A DNA stretch of 36,210 bases from Planctomycetales bacterium (GCA_027459775.1 DAIDHE010000479.1:1-36210); one strand, 5' to 3'; numbered from the stretch's first letter, positions 6,960 to 14,140 are shown. Numbers and translations: made by a program. The notes: generated from the letters alone by a model not told the origin.

Positions 6960-7009
6960 CGCTGGGAAAGGCTTGGATGCCAGACCCCCGGCAGGATGCC
7001 TGGGGCCAG

Positions 7010-7051
7010 TGGAGCGGAAGGGGCTCGAACCCTCAACCTTCGCATTGCGAA
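7010..7051 (-). other. attP core: 3' half of a tRNA-Ala gene
   Basis: Read on the minus strand, this is a tRNA 3' half. It has loop TTCGCAA (anticodon CGC), anticodon 3' strand, variable bases AGGTT, T-stem GAGGG, T-loop TTCGAGC, CCCTT, acceptor strand CCGCTCC, and A73. T at position 70 would form the G3-U70 pair that marks tRNA-Ala, and A73 also fits. No 5' half (D arm, first acceptor strand) is present, so it is not a working tRNA. It lies 90 bases before the integrase start. Phages that integrate into tRNA genes carry such a 3' part to restore the gene, so this is very likely the attP core. Confidence 0.85.
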
Positions 7052-7140
7052 CGCGGGGCTCGCGGGAAAATCCGCATGCTTTCATGGGCGTGGCGCATCT
7101 TTGAGATGGACGCCTCGATCCCTCTCAACGAGAAAGCACC

Positions 7141-8055
7141 ATGAGCCTCACGCCGCCCTGGCCCGAGATCCGCACCGAGATCCTCGACCTCTACGCCTAC
7201 CCGCTCCATCCTCGATCGACCCGTTTCGCCGTCCGGAGGGTCTTCGACCTGTTGACCATCCTCGGCGTAGACCAGGCCCAGGACCTGACCCCGGCTCTCG
7301 TGAGCCGGTTCGTCGCCCGGCCAGGCCTCTCTCCGCGGACGATCCGCGGCCAGCTCGCCTACCTGAATGTGATCGCTCGATATTGTGTCGAGCGCCGGTG
7401 GATCGCCGGCAACCCCGTTGCCATTCGCCGGGGGTGGGTTCCGGCCCGCGTCCTGGGCCCTCCCAGGCGTCGCCACCTCTCGGCCGTCCAGATGGGGCAG
7501 ATCCTTCTCCAGGCCAGCCGTGAGGCCGCCCAGGGCGGCTGGAAGGCACGCCGGCTCGAGGCCCTGGTCCACCTGCTAGCGCATACCGGTCTGCGAAAGA
7601 GCGAGGCCCTCGGATTGCAAGTCGGCGACCTCGACTTGGTGGGACGGACGGTCGTGATCCGGGCGAACTCGGCGCGGCATCTGAAGACGTCCGGCTCGGC
7701 GGCGGCGCTTCCCATCTCCTCGGCCGCGGCGGAGGTGCTGGCACGGTGGCTTCCGTCGACAGGAGGCCAGTGGGTCTTCCCGACGGTCTCTCGGAGGAGG
7801 CCCTGGCTTCATGGAGGGCCTGGTTCTCGGCCGCTCGACCAGGTCCGCGAGCTGGGCGCCCGGGCCGGCGTCCCCGGGGCGACGCTCACGGCGTTCCGCC
7901 ATTCGTGGGCGACCCAGGCCGAGGCGATCGGGCTCTCTCGCGACCACATTCGCCGGGTGCTCAGACATTCGGACGGCTGGACATCGTGGGAGCATTACAG
8001 CTATTCCGACGCCGAGCTGATCCGGCCATCGGTCGAGCGCGTGCGGTTTTCGTAG
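7141..8055 (+). CDS. int: Tyrosine integrase
   Basis: A 304-residue site-specific recombinase expected to insert and (with a helper) excise the phage at tRNA-Ala. The N-terminal SAM-like core-binding domain covers roughly residues 10-100. The catalytic domain has R152 (HTGLRKSEAL), a beta-hairpin Lys K182, R253 (TAFRHSWAT), H276 (LRHSDGW) and the nucleophile Tyr in EHYSY (Y286 most likely). The first His of the usual HxxR box is a Thr here (T250-A-F-R253), which is uncommon. ATG was chosen with GAGAAAG 5 bases upstream. attP lies directly before it. I see no convincing excisionase. Confidence 0.95.
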   Translation: MSLTPPWPEIRTEILDLYAYPLHPRSTRFAVRRVFDLLTILGVDQAQDLTPALVSRFVARPGLSPRTIRGQLAYLNVIARYCVERRWIAGNPVAIRRGWVPARVLGPPRRRHLSAVQMGQILLQASREAAQGGWKARRLEALVHLLAHTGLRKSEALGLQVGDLDLVGRTVVIRANSARHLKTSGSAAALPISSAAAEVLARWLPSTGGQWVFPTVSRRRPWLHGGPGSRPLDQVRELGARAGVPGATLTAFRHSWATQAEAIGLSRDHIRRVLRHSDGWTSWEHYSYSDAELIRPSVERVRFS

Positions 8056-8066
8056 CGCGAAAAAAA

Positions 8067-8099
8067 AGCGGCCCCTCGGTTCACACGCGAGGGGACGCT
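8067..8099. terminator. Hairpin after the integrase
   Basis: A stem of cccctcg (8072-8078) with cgagggg (8088-8094) around a 9-base loop is extended by agcg/cgct. Eight A precede it (8060-8067), so it is a standard terminator for leftward transcripts. For the rightward integrase transcript it is a strong hairpin without a T-tract. No leftward gene is visible upstream of it. Confidence 0.6.
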
Positions 8100-8278
8100 T
8101 AGGTCGAGTCGACTCTACTTTCGCGAGGATTTCGCCCCGCTAAGGGTCCCATGGGTCTTGTCGTCTCTACCCAACGTTTACGCCAGTGGTGAAAATCCGT
8201 CAAGCACGAAAATGCGTGGGCGTCTTTACGCGACGGGGCCACGCCGATCACCAGTCCAAAAAAAATCCGAGAGCCCTC
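8100..8278. other. Non-coding gap before the second early operon
   Basis: I see no credible gene in this stretch. It holds a 10-bp palindrome GAGTCGACTC near 8107, two copies of a TTTACGC motif, two GAAAAT motifs, and near-inverted pieces (cagtggtga / tcaccagt). It may carry regulator sites upstream of the promoter at 8279, but nothing is specific. Confidence 0.4.
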
Positions 8279-8327
8279 TTGATTCTGTCTAGCAATCGTC
8301 TATCATAGAGCTAGACAATTGCTAGAC
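8279..8327 (+). promoter_or_regulatory. Promoter embedded in a 41-bp double-inverted operator
   Basis: TTGATT (8279-8284) and TATCAT (8301-8306) are 16 bases apart. A 16-bp inverted repeat covers the promoter: GTCTAGCAATCGTCTA (8287-8302) and TAGACAATTGCTAGAC (8312-8327), one mismatch, 9-base spacer. Each arm itself carries two GTCTA half-sites 11 bases apart (start to start), so there are four half-sites in all. This looks like a repressor site controlling the genes from 8370. The repressor is not identified. Confidence 0.8.
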
Positions 8328-8369
8328 GGCCATCGATGGGATGGCTGGGAGCTGACCGGAGACAAAGAG

Positions 8370-8833
8370 ATGAACGGCTCGACGATTCTCGAAAAGACGA
8401 CTGCGAATGGTCGACACACCCTCGTATCACTTGGTGAGGGCCGGGATGGGCGCCCGATGGCCAACGTCGCCATCGACGGGCGCCAGGTGGCGCTTGGCTG
8501 CGGGAGCTGGATCGAGGGCGCCCAGGGCGCTTGGGCCGCCGTACCCGCGGGCCGCTGGTTCGTGGTGTCCGGGGCGAAGCCAGTCCTTTTTCCAGAGCAC
8601 GAGGGGCGACAGATCGAGGCGGCGATCCTACCCCGGCTTTCGAGGCCCTCGCGGCCGAGTTTCCCCTCGCGGCCGCGTTCGTCCGCGCCGAAGAATTCGA
8701 GGGCTCGCAAGCCCCGGAGAAGTTCCACGCCGGCGTCCGCGCCAAGGCGATTCTCACCGCCGGAGGCGAGCTGGCCGAGGCTTTTCGCGAGCTCGACTCG
8801 TGGGGCAAGTCCATTGATGCCCTTTCCGTCTGA
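8370..8833 (+). CDS. Hypothetical early protein, split by a frame shift
   Basis: This is the first gene after the regulated promoter. The N-terminal part reads from ATG at 8370 (MNGSTILEKTTANG... to about QIEAAILP) in one frame. The natural continuation (AFEALAAEFPLAAAF ... SWGKSIDALSV) is in the -1 frame and stops at 8831-8833. The switch falls near the C run at 8630-8640; one extra C there would join the two parts into about 154 residues. The unswitched frame goes on as low-complexity Arg/Ser/Pro sequence that looks like a shadow. So this is a programmed shift, a recent mutation or an assembly error. The N-terminal half is beta-rich, the C-terminal half helical. I do not recognise the family. 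Confidence 0.6.
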
Positions 8834-8868
8834 TCTTCCCATATCTCTGAGGCTTTTAGAGGTTTCTC

Positions 8869-9375
8869 ATGGCCGCATCTACCGCCTCTCGTCGCACGAA
8901 CGCCTACGCCGGAGAGTGCTACGTGTGCTTCGATCCCGTGGCTGCCAACGAGGGCTGGCTCTATAGAGACGTGCGCGAGACTAAATGGAAACGGTTTCCG
9001 CGCCTGGTCAAGTGCGATCGGTGTCATCAGCACAAGTTCGCACACAGTTGGCAGGTCAAGCAGCTCAACGCCCCCCGCGCGCCGCGATCGTGGTCGACCC
9101 GCGACGTGGCCCGCGCCCCGATGGAGGTCGTCCCCTCGGAGTGGTCGTCACCTGGCGCGAAGGATGTCTGGATCACGCTCGGCGGCGAAAAGCACCAGGT
9201 AGCTTTCCCTGATCCTGTCTCGGGTCGCCAGACGCATCTTTCGTGGACGGTCGAGTGGGACGGCCTCGCCGGCCATCCATTCTCGAAGGCCGCGTTCCAG
9301 GCCCTCCTGGATCGAATCAACGCTTTGGTCTTAGCCCCAGCTCCCGCCGCGTGGCGGGGGCGTTTCCTGACCTGA
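8869..9375 (+). CDS. Zinc-binding hypothetical protein
   Basis: A 168-residue protein. ATG was chosen with AGAGGT about 7 bases upstream. An N-terminal zinc ribbon has CYVC at residues 17-20 and CDRC at 49-52, separated by a basic Trp-rich stretch (WLYRDVRETKWKRFPR). The rest (from about residue 90) is beta-rich and includes VWITLGGEKHQVAF and a C-terminal helix. There are no catalytic motifs. It is second in the operon driven from 8279. A nucleic-acid-binding role is possible because of the basic ribbon, but this is inference. Confidence 0.75.
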   Translation: MAASTASRRTNAYAGECYVCFDPVAANEGWLYRDVRETKWKRFPRLVKCDRCHQHKFAHSWQVKQLNAPRAPRSWSTRDVARAPMEVVPSEWSSPGAKDVWITLGGEKHQVAFPDPVSGRQTHLSWTVEWDGLAGHPFSKAAFQALLDRINALVLAPAPAAWRGRFLT

Positions 9376-9390
9376 GATGAGGTGACGACG

Positions 9391-9872
9391 ATGAGCAGAT
9401 TGATTCTGACCGAGGATTGCGGGGGTAAGAGGACCATCTATCTGGCCGGCGATCAGTCCGAGGAGATCGAGGCCTTCGCCCACAACGCCGCTGCGGAATG
9501 GATCGGCGACGGCGATTACGGAAACGCCGGCGGCTCGGTGCGCGTGTGCTGGACGCTCGAGGATGAGGGCGAGGAAGTCGATCACGGCTTCCTCGACGTC
9601 GACCTGGCCGTCGACCACGCCAAGCTGATCCGCGCGGCCGGCGGGGACGTCGACTGCGAACACGACTGGACCCGGGCCGGCGAGGGAGGGTGCGACTCGA
9701 ACCCCGGCGTCTTCCGGGCCGAGGGCGACGGGCTCGTTACTCGCGAGCACTGCACGGCCCGCGGCGGAACGCCGGCGAGGGTGAGACGTGGTCTTACGAG
9801 CAGCCAGAGAGCTGGTGCGCCGAGTGCCAGCGCGAGGATTGTGAGTGCGAGGTGACCTCCGATGTCGAATAA
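9391..9872 (+). CDS. Zinc-module protein, split by a frame shift
   Basis: The start is ATG at 9391 with GAGGTG 6 bases upstream (a GTG at 9382 is also possible). The first part reads MSRLILTEDCGGKRTIYLAG, then a beta/alpha region, then HDWTRAGEGGCDSNPGV and TREHCTA. After that the frame turns into Arg/Ser-rich sequence ending at 9855. The -1 frame instead continues ETWSYEQPESWCAECQREDCECE and stops at 9870-9872. Phage proteins that I recall with this layout end in a CxxC pair after such a Tyr/Trp segment, so the intact product probably spans both frames. The shift lies near 9760-9775. It may be a mutation, an assembly error or programmed. Confidence 0.6.
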
Positions 9873-10062
9873 TGAGACGGACGTCCGGACGCAGATCAAC
9901 ATCCGATTGACGCCGGAAGAGGCCGCGGACCTGTACCGGATCACTGTGATCCGGTGCAGGCCAGACAGGCCGAACGTCTCGCGGGCAGTGCGGATTCTGA
10001 TCGCAGAGGAACTCGAGCGCCTCGGCTCGGCCGGGGAAAAGGGGGCGAACCGTGGCCGATAA
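9862..10062 (+). CDS. Small ribbon-helix-helix-like protein
   Basis: A 66-residue protein starting MSNNETDVRTQINIRLTPEE. A beta strand (TQINIRLT) precedes helix EEAADLYRITVI and helix NVSRAVRILIAEELERLG. This strand-helix-helix order is that of MetJ/Arc-type dimeric DNA-binding proteins. It overlaps the end of the previous gene by 11 bases and the next start by 11 bases, so it is tightly coupled. It could be the repressor acting on the operator at 8287-8327 or the palindrome at 6939-6956, but nothing links it to either. Confidence 0.7.
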   Translation: MSNNETDVRTQINIRLTPEEAADLYRITVIRCRPDRPNVSRAVRILIAEELERLGSAGEKGANRGR

Positions 10063-10510
10063 GATGACGTTTTTCGCCGGCGACTCGCGACGGTGCGAGG
10101 CGTGGGCCGAAGTAAGGACTGATGGCACCGTCTGGGTCTCGGTCCAACACCGCGAGGCCCTCTTTTCCTTCTCGCTTCACGACGCGGGGTCGCTCGCGGT
10201 CGATCTTCTCAAAACGCTCTCTGGCGCTCAACAACGAAGCGCCATCCTGTCGGCCGGCGTTGAGCGCCTCTGCCCGGCGTGCGAGTCGCTTAGAAGAGAC
10301 TTGCGGATCGGACGCCAGGTGATACACCTGGAGAGTTTACGCGCGCTCGGCTGGGCCCCTTGCGAAGAGGCCGTACATCCCTCCGTACCCGCAAAGGGAG
10401 CCGCCCCCGCCGACGGCTCGATCGAAGGACCGCATGAGCAAGCGCCTCAGGGAGATCCCAGAATCGCGGACGAAAGCTCATCCTGGCGTGATCGTCCGCC
10501 GCTGCTCTAA
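10052..10510 (+). CDS. Hypothetical early protein
   Basis: A 152-residue protein starting at GTG (10052), preceded by AAGGGGGCGA; ATG at 10064 is the alternative. The N-terminal half is beta-rich (MTFFAGDSRRCEAWAEVRTDGTVWVSVQ). A helix containing SLAVDLLKTLSG follows, then LCPACESLRRDLRIGR with one CxxC. The last 40 residues are Pro/Glu-rich and probably disordered. A single CxxC is not enough for a zinc site unless it dimerises. I do not recognise the family. Confidence 0.65.
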   Translation: MADKMTFFAGDSRRCEAWAEVRTDGTVWVSVQHREALFSFSLHDAGSLAVDLLKTLSGAQQRSAILSAGVERLCPACESLRRDLRIGRQVIHLESLRALGWAPCEEAVHPSVPAKGAAPADGSIEGPHEQAPQGDPRIADESSSWRDRPPLL

Positions 10511-10604
10511 TCCGGCCTTTCCGAGACTTTCGCGCTTCGCCGGCAACCAGCTGGTCTGCCGGCGCGGCGGAAAGGGAGCGAAATCGTGCAAAATCCCGAA
10601 TTGA
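10434..10604 (+). CDS. Small basic protein (56 residues)
   Basis: A short frame inside the end of the previous gene and overlapping the next start by 19 bases. It begins MSKRLREIPESRTKAHPG and ends GGKGAKSCKIPN. It is strongly basic with three Cys (RRCSN, LVCRRGG, KSCK). The support is the ATG start and its fit between two overlapping genes; ribosome-site evidence is weak. It could be spurious. Confidence 0.4.
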   Translation: MSKRLREIPESRTKAHPGVIVRRCSNPAFPRLSRFAGNQLVCRRGGKGAKSCKIPN

Positions 10605-10879
10605 CCACGGACCTGGATCCACAGGTCGCGATCTTCCTCGCCGTGCCGAACGAAATCGCCTCGCCGCTCGCCGAGACCTGGGCCCCGTGGAAGCCATTTC
10701 CGGGCACCAAGACAGTCCCTGTCTCCACGTGGAGGATCCTCTGCTTCCGGGGAACGGGCTCCGTCTTTATCAGCTTCGAACGGTCCGCGGGGCGTCCCGG
10801 CCTCGAGATGATGCGCAGACGATGGCGGTCCCAACCGAGCAGATTCGCCCTGATGTCAGACCTGCTGAGGGTCCCATGA
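10586..10879 (+). CDS. Hypothetical early protein
   Basis: A 97-residue protein starting at GTG with GGGAGCGA 5 bases upstream (MQNPELTTDLDPQVAIFLAV). It is mixed alpha/beta with several aromatic residues (ETWAPWKPFPG, TWRILCF) and a basic C-terminal stretch (MMRRRWRSQPSR). It has a single Cys and no recognised motif. It overlaps the next gene by 4 bases (ATGA), so both belong to the same operon from 8279. Confidence 0.65.
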   Translation: MQNPELTTDLDPQVAIFLAVPNEIASPLAETWAPWKPFPGTKTVPVSTWRILCFRGTGSVFISFERSAGRPGLEMMRRRWRSQPSRFALMSDLLRVP

Positions 10880-11310
10880 CTCCAAGCTTCATTTCCCGAA
10901 AGCTGGCGCTCCGGATCTGGAGCGCCTGCGCCCACCAGCAGTCGCGGATCCTCCACGGCCTGACTGGCGATCAGGCCGGGAACCGGGCGCATCGGCGCGC
11001 GGGAGACGCTGGCCGTGAGGCGTTTGAGCGCAAGAAAGAGGCTCGCCTTCGCCTGGCTGTTTCGCTCGAGGCCACGGGCGATACTCTCGCTCGATGGGCC
11101 CGTGACTGGAACGCGCCCTCAGGCGGCGACGTCCCGGCGGACCTGGTGGGGCTCGGGTGCGCCGTCATCTTCGGCGACGGCCATGCGGCCGAGCAGATCA
11201 TCGCCCAATGCTCGGAGGCGGGATGCCGGCGATCGCCGCCCTCCCAGGCCCACCTCGAGCCCTTCCTGGAATACGCCCTGGACGCGATCTGCGGGCGCGG
11301 GAGGGTCTAG
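10876..11310 (+). CDS. Hypothetical helical protein
   Basis: A 144-residue protein starting MTPSFISRKLALRIWSACAH, coupled to the previous gene by an ATGA overlap. It is largely helical and basic between residues 35 and 70 (NRAHRRAGDAGREAFERKKE) and ends with a Cys pair in SEAGCRRSPP and AICGRGRV. It is the last rightward gene of this cluster and runs head-on into the last gene of the late operon: the two stop codons overlap (11307-11310) with no terminator between them. Function unknown. Confidence 0.7.
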   Translation: MTPSFISRKLALRIWSACAHQQSRILHGLTGDQAGNRAHRRAGDAGREAFERKKEARLRLAVSLEATGDTLARWARDWNAPSGGDVPADLVGLGCAVIFGDGHAAEQIIAQCSEAGCRRSPPSQAHLEPFLEYALDAICGRGRV

Positions 11311-11543
11311 GCCGGAGTCTGAAGGTCCGAGCCCAGCAGCCGCACCATCCGCTCGCAGGCGGCGATTCGCATCGTGTCGTAGGCTAGCTGCACGCGGCCG
11401 GAGCAATGCTCGGGCTCGGACGCGGCCAGGGCGGCGACGGCGACGCGGATCCAGCGCCTGCGCTCGGCTTCGATGTCGAGGCACTCGGCGAGCTGCTCGA
11501 CATGATCCTCGGCTTCGTCGGTCTCGAGATCGTCGTCGATCAT
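11307..11543 (-). CDS. Small acidic hypothetical protein, end of the late operon
   Basis: A 78-residue protein starting MIDDDLETDEAEDHVEQLAE. It is acidic at the N-terminus and then one long helix (AERRRWIRVAVAALAASEP). Its start overlaps the previous gene's end by 4 bases. It is the last gene of the leftward late operon and ends against the convergent gene at 10876-11310. It may be a small virion or assembly factor by position only. Confidence 0.65.
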   Translation of the reverse strand: MIDDDLETDEAEDHVEQLAECLDIEAERRRWIRVAVAALAASEPEHCSGRVQLAYDTMRIAACERMVRLLGSDLQTPA

Positions 11544-11941
11544 GATCGCTCCTCGCCGGGAGGCTCAGACGCCCATCTCCCCAATGGGCATTTCTCGCGG
11601 GTCAGCCAGGCCTTCACGGCCAGATAGCACCCGCAGGCGCGGCATCGTTCGCTGGCTCGATCGAGCTGGTCGCATCCGGCGCAAATCGCAGCGCGGCGGT
11701 CGCGCTCTTCGGGATCGACGCGCACGGGCTCCCCGGCAATGACGCCGGCCACGGCCTGGGAGGCCGCGCGGACGACGCTCCGGGCCTGAGCGCCCAAAGA
11801 GGGGAAATCGCGCTCGAACTCGATCCGCGAGCGATTGCAAATATGCGCGCTCCGCACGAGGTCTCCGGACGCGACCCACGCGCAAAACGTGGGCCTCCGG
11901 AGACAGATCTCGGGACAAGGGCAACCGGAGCATGCGGACAT
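11540..11941 (-). CDS. Cysteine-rich protein (DUF6171-like)
   Basis: A 133-residue protein. The start at 11941 (MSACSGCPCPEIC) is set by the TGATG overlap with the previous stop; the frame is open further upstream. Two Cys clusters are seen: CSGCPCPEICLRRPTFC at residues 4-20, and CAGCDQ ... CRACGCYLAVK ... KCPLGRW near the C-terminus. The second cluster matches the small Cys-rich phage family I know as DUF6171, found near tail genes and probably binding metal. The function of that family is not established. Confidence 0.75.
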   Translation of the reverse strand: MSACSGCPCPEICLRRPTFCAWVASGDLVRSAHICNRSRIEFERDFPSLGAQARSVVRAASQAVAGVIAGEPVRVDPEERDRRAAICAGCDQLDRASERCRACGCYLAVKAWLTREKCPLGRWASEPPGEERS

Positions 11942-12774
11942 CAGTTGGTCAGCGTCATACTGTCGCCAGCGCAAGGCATAGGCGGCGCTGTGATGCCGGG
12001 GAAACAACTTGCGGCGCACGTCGAAGGCATCGTGCCCGTCATCGAGATCGACGAGCCGATCGAGCCGCTGAACGAAACGGGAGTAGCATGGCAGACACCG
12101 TTTGAAGAGCACGACGTGGGATCGAGTGCGAAGGCGTCATAACTCTGGGTGACACTATTGAAGTGGCCCAGGTACGTCGTCGTCGCAAGGCCCGTTAGCG
12201 CCCCGGTCGAGGTCGGGCAGTAGATCCCGATCGAAAGCGTCGTAGTGCCCGTCGTCGTCGCGGGATAGCCGCTCCAAGAGCAAGTGCCGTTATCGACCGC
12301 GACACCAGCACTGGTAATATCTACGTAGCCGGGCAGCGCGATCGCCCAAGCAAATGAGGTCCCCGATGCCGCCGCAGCCGTCAGAGTCAGCGTCGTCGAG
12401 CAGACGGTGATGTAGATCGTCTGGGGCAGCGGATTTGGAAATCCCGGGCAACAGAAATAGCCCGACGCAACCGGGAGGGCATAGGCGGTAGTGCTGTCCT
12501 TGACCAGATATTGATTCTGGCCTGTCGTATACGTATAAAGATTCGCCGGATATGACGAGGGACTCGGAGCCGTCAGGATCATCCAGAAAGTGCCCGTCGC
12601 CGAAATCGTCCCGCAAACCTCCCCGTTCGCATTCGTCGTGCCAGAAAAGACCACCGTCCCGCTGCTCGACGTCTTGATCGTGACGCCCACCCCGGCGATC
12701 GGACCGGCGTTATTGCACCCGAGGATCTGGATGCACGTCGAGCCGCACCCGCATCCGCACTTCCCCATTCTCAT
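11941..12774 (-). CDS. Beta-rich virion surface protein, probably tail tip or fibre
   Basis: A 277-residue protein. ATG at 12774 (MRMGKCGCGCGSTC) was chosen because the longer frame upstream overlaps the preceding gene. It has a Cys-rich N-terminus. A carboxypeptidase-regulatory-like beta sandwich follows (GVGVTIKTSSSGTVVFSGTTNANGEVCGTI), then Thr/Ser/Gly-rich strands to the end. This composition is typical of secreted or virion-surface beta proteins. Its place after the tape measure gene points to tail-tip or receptor-binding function; the receptor is unknown. Confidence 0.7.
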   Translation of the reverse strand: MRMGKCGCGCGSTCIQILGCNNAGPIAGVGVTIKTSSSGTVVFSGTTNANGEVCGTISATGTFWMILTAPSPSSYPANLYTYTTGQNQYLVKDSTTAYALPVASGYFCCPGFPNPLPQTIYITVCSTTLTLTAAAASGTSFAWAIALPGYVDITSAGVAVDNGTCSWSGYPATTTGTTTLSIGIYCPTSTGALTGLATTTYLGHFNSVTQSYDAFALDPTSCSSNGVCHATPVSFSGSIGSSISMTGTMPSTCAASCFPGITAPPMPCAGDSMTLTN

Positions 12775-12778
12775 ACGA

Positions 12779-13195
12779 TCAACAGTCCGAATCCACGAAC
12801 CAGTACACGCCCGACCAGCTCGCGACCCACACGCTCTTGCCGACCGCGACCGTCCCGCTGTTTTGATACCAATTATAGACGGTAACTGATGCGTTGTCGA
12901 CGTCCGCGCTCGCCACCGTCGCATCGTCGTCCATGTAATAGAGCTGCACGGCGCCCGTCCCTGGCGTATACGTCCCGCTCGAGAGCGTACACGCGGTGAT
13001 TGCCGTGACCACCACGGCCGGGGCGCAGCCGATCGCGTAGGCGGCCATCCGCTTCGTCCCGAGCGGCCGAGGGTCGCCCGAGATCGGGATCGAGCGATGG
13101 ACGCGCTGGACCGCGCGATCCTGTGAGAGCTTGTCTCGGCGCTTGGACGCCAGATAAACGTCCGAGAGCGCGTCGCTCGGGGTGCGAAAAGCCAT
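12779..13195 (-). CDS. Hypothetical tail-region protein
   Basis: A 138-residue protein starting MAFRTPSDALSDVYLASKRR. The first 50 residues are basic (KLSQDRAVQRVHR) and the remainder forms short beta strands with many Tyr, Trp and Thr (VQLYYMDDDATVASA, VYNWYQNSG). It sits 4 bases after the 13200 gene and 4 bases before the surface protein at 12774. It is probably a tail-tip or fibre-attachment protein by position; no family is recognised. Confidence 0.65.
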   Translation of the reverse strand: MAFRTPSDALSDVYLASKRRDKLSQDRAVQRVHRSIPISGDPRPLGTKRMAAYAIGCAPAVVVTAITACTLSSGTYTPGTGAVQLYYMDDDATVASADVDNASVTVYNWYQNSGTVAVGKSVWVASWSGVYWFVDSDC

Positions 13196-13199
13196 TGGG

Positions 13200-14138
13200 C
13201 TAGAGCGTCCCGAATCCTGTCCGCTGGCCCGTGAGCGCCTGGGGGTCGAACCCGAAGACGGCGAACGGGAGCTCGGGATACGCCTGGAAGACTTGCCAGT
13301 AAGGCTTTGGGCGGTTCGTCACGTTGAAGTAGCCATTCTGATCGAGGAGCATCGGCTGATTGACCGGAACGCCCTTGAGCGTGATGTGATAGATCTTCCC
13401 CGAGACCGCCGAGATCGCTCGCATGCCCTGCGAAAGCACCTGGGGCCGGTAACCGTTGCCGCCGTCGCCCACCTTGGGTGACAGGAACTCAAAGTCGTAG
13501 GTCGTCTGGTAGTACCAGCCCGCGTCCTGATGCCATTGGCTCCGGCTGGCGATGTTCAGGACCTTGCAATAGAGCGGATTGAAGCCGGCGAATGGATCGG
13601 AGTTGACGGCGTTCCGGTACTGCAAGACGTATGAGAGATTGAACGTCGGTTCGTTGCGAACGACGGTCATGCAGAGCCGAGGATCGTCGATCACGAGCGG
13701 CGGGTCATAGGGGTCGCCGGCCGTGTTCAACACGGGGACGCCGTTGGCGTCGATGTCCAGCACCAGCTCGTGATCGCGCAACGACCATGAGACCTCGATC
13801 GGCATCTCGAGAGGATTTTGGTCCTTGCCGCCGCCGGCGAACGTCGCGCTGTACCAGCCATAGGTCAGCGTGACAATCCACATGGTCCCGTCGTTGCCGT
13901 CTTGCTGCGAGTCGATCCCGACGCAATAGGCGTTGGGGTCGTATTCGAGCTCGTTTGTCGGGACGGCGTACTGGTCGCCGTATTTCGCGCCGACCGCAGT
14001 GCCGACAACGACGGGGCCGTCGAATTGGGAGTCGGTGATCACGCGGAACTTGCGCTGATATTTGCGGCCCGAATCGATGTCCCATGTGGCGCCGCGCGAG
14101 CCTTCTTCCATGATCTCGTTGATCGAAATCACTGCCAT
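13200..14138 (-). CDS. Tail protein downstream of tape measure (distal-tail or hub-like)
   Basis: A 312-residue protein that follows the tape measure gene by 2 bases. In siphoviruses this slot usually holds the distal-tail or baseplate hub protein. It starts MAVISINEIMEEGSRGATWD. It is mostly beta strand (RKYQRKFRVITDSQFDGPVVV, TMWIVTLTYGWYSATF) with a mid-protein stretch rich in Tyr and Trp (SQWHQDAGWYYQTTYDFEF). There are no enzymatic motifs. The assignment is by position and fold style, not by a family match. Confidence 0.7.
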   Translation of the reverse strand: MAVISINEIMEEGSRGATWDIDSGRKYQRKFRVITDSQFDGPVVVGTAVGAKYGDQYAVPTNELEYDPNAYCVGIDSQQDGNDGTMWIVTLTYGWYSATFAGGGKDQNPLEMPIEVSWSLRDHELVLDIDANGVPVLNTAGDPYDPPLVIDDPRLCMTVVRNEPTFNLSYVLQYRNAVNSDPFAGFNPLYCKVLNIASRSQWHQDAGWYYQTTYDFEFLSPKVGDGGNGYRPQVLSQGMRAISAVSGKIYHITLKGVPVNQPMLLDQNGYFNVTNRPKPYWQVFQAYPELPFAVFGFDPQALTGQRTGFGTL

Positions 14139-14140
14139 GT

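Noticed and set aside
6834-7104. Overlapping frames that read like GLEPSTFALRTRG
   Set aside because: This is the familiar false translation of the complement of a tRNA 3' half; the DNA is attP, not coding.
8056-8369. CRISPR array or tRNA in the gap after the integrase
   Set aside because: No repeats of array length and no tRNA fold; only the hairpin and the operator/promoter were found.
11942-12112. Upstream extension of the Cys-rich gene at 11540
   Set aside because: It runs back into the 11941-12774 gene; the TGATG overlap at 11941 marks the real start.
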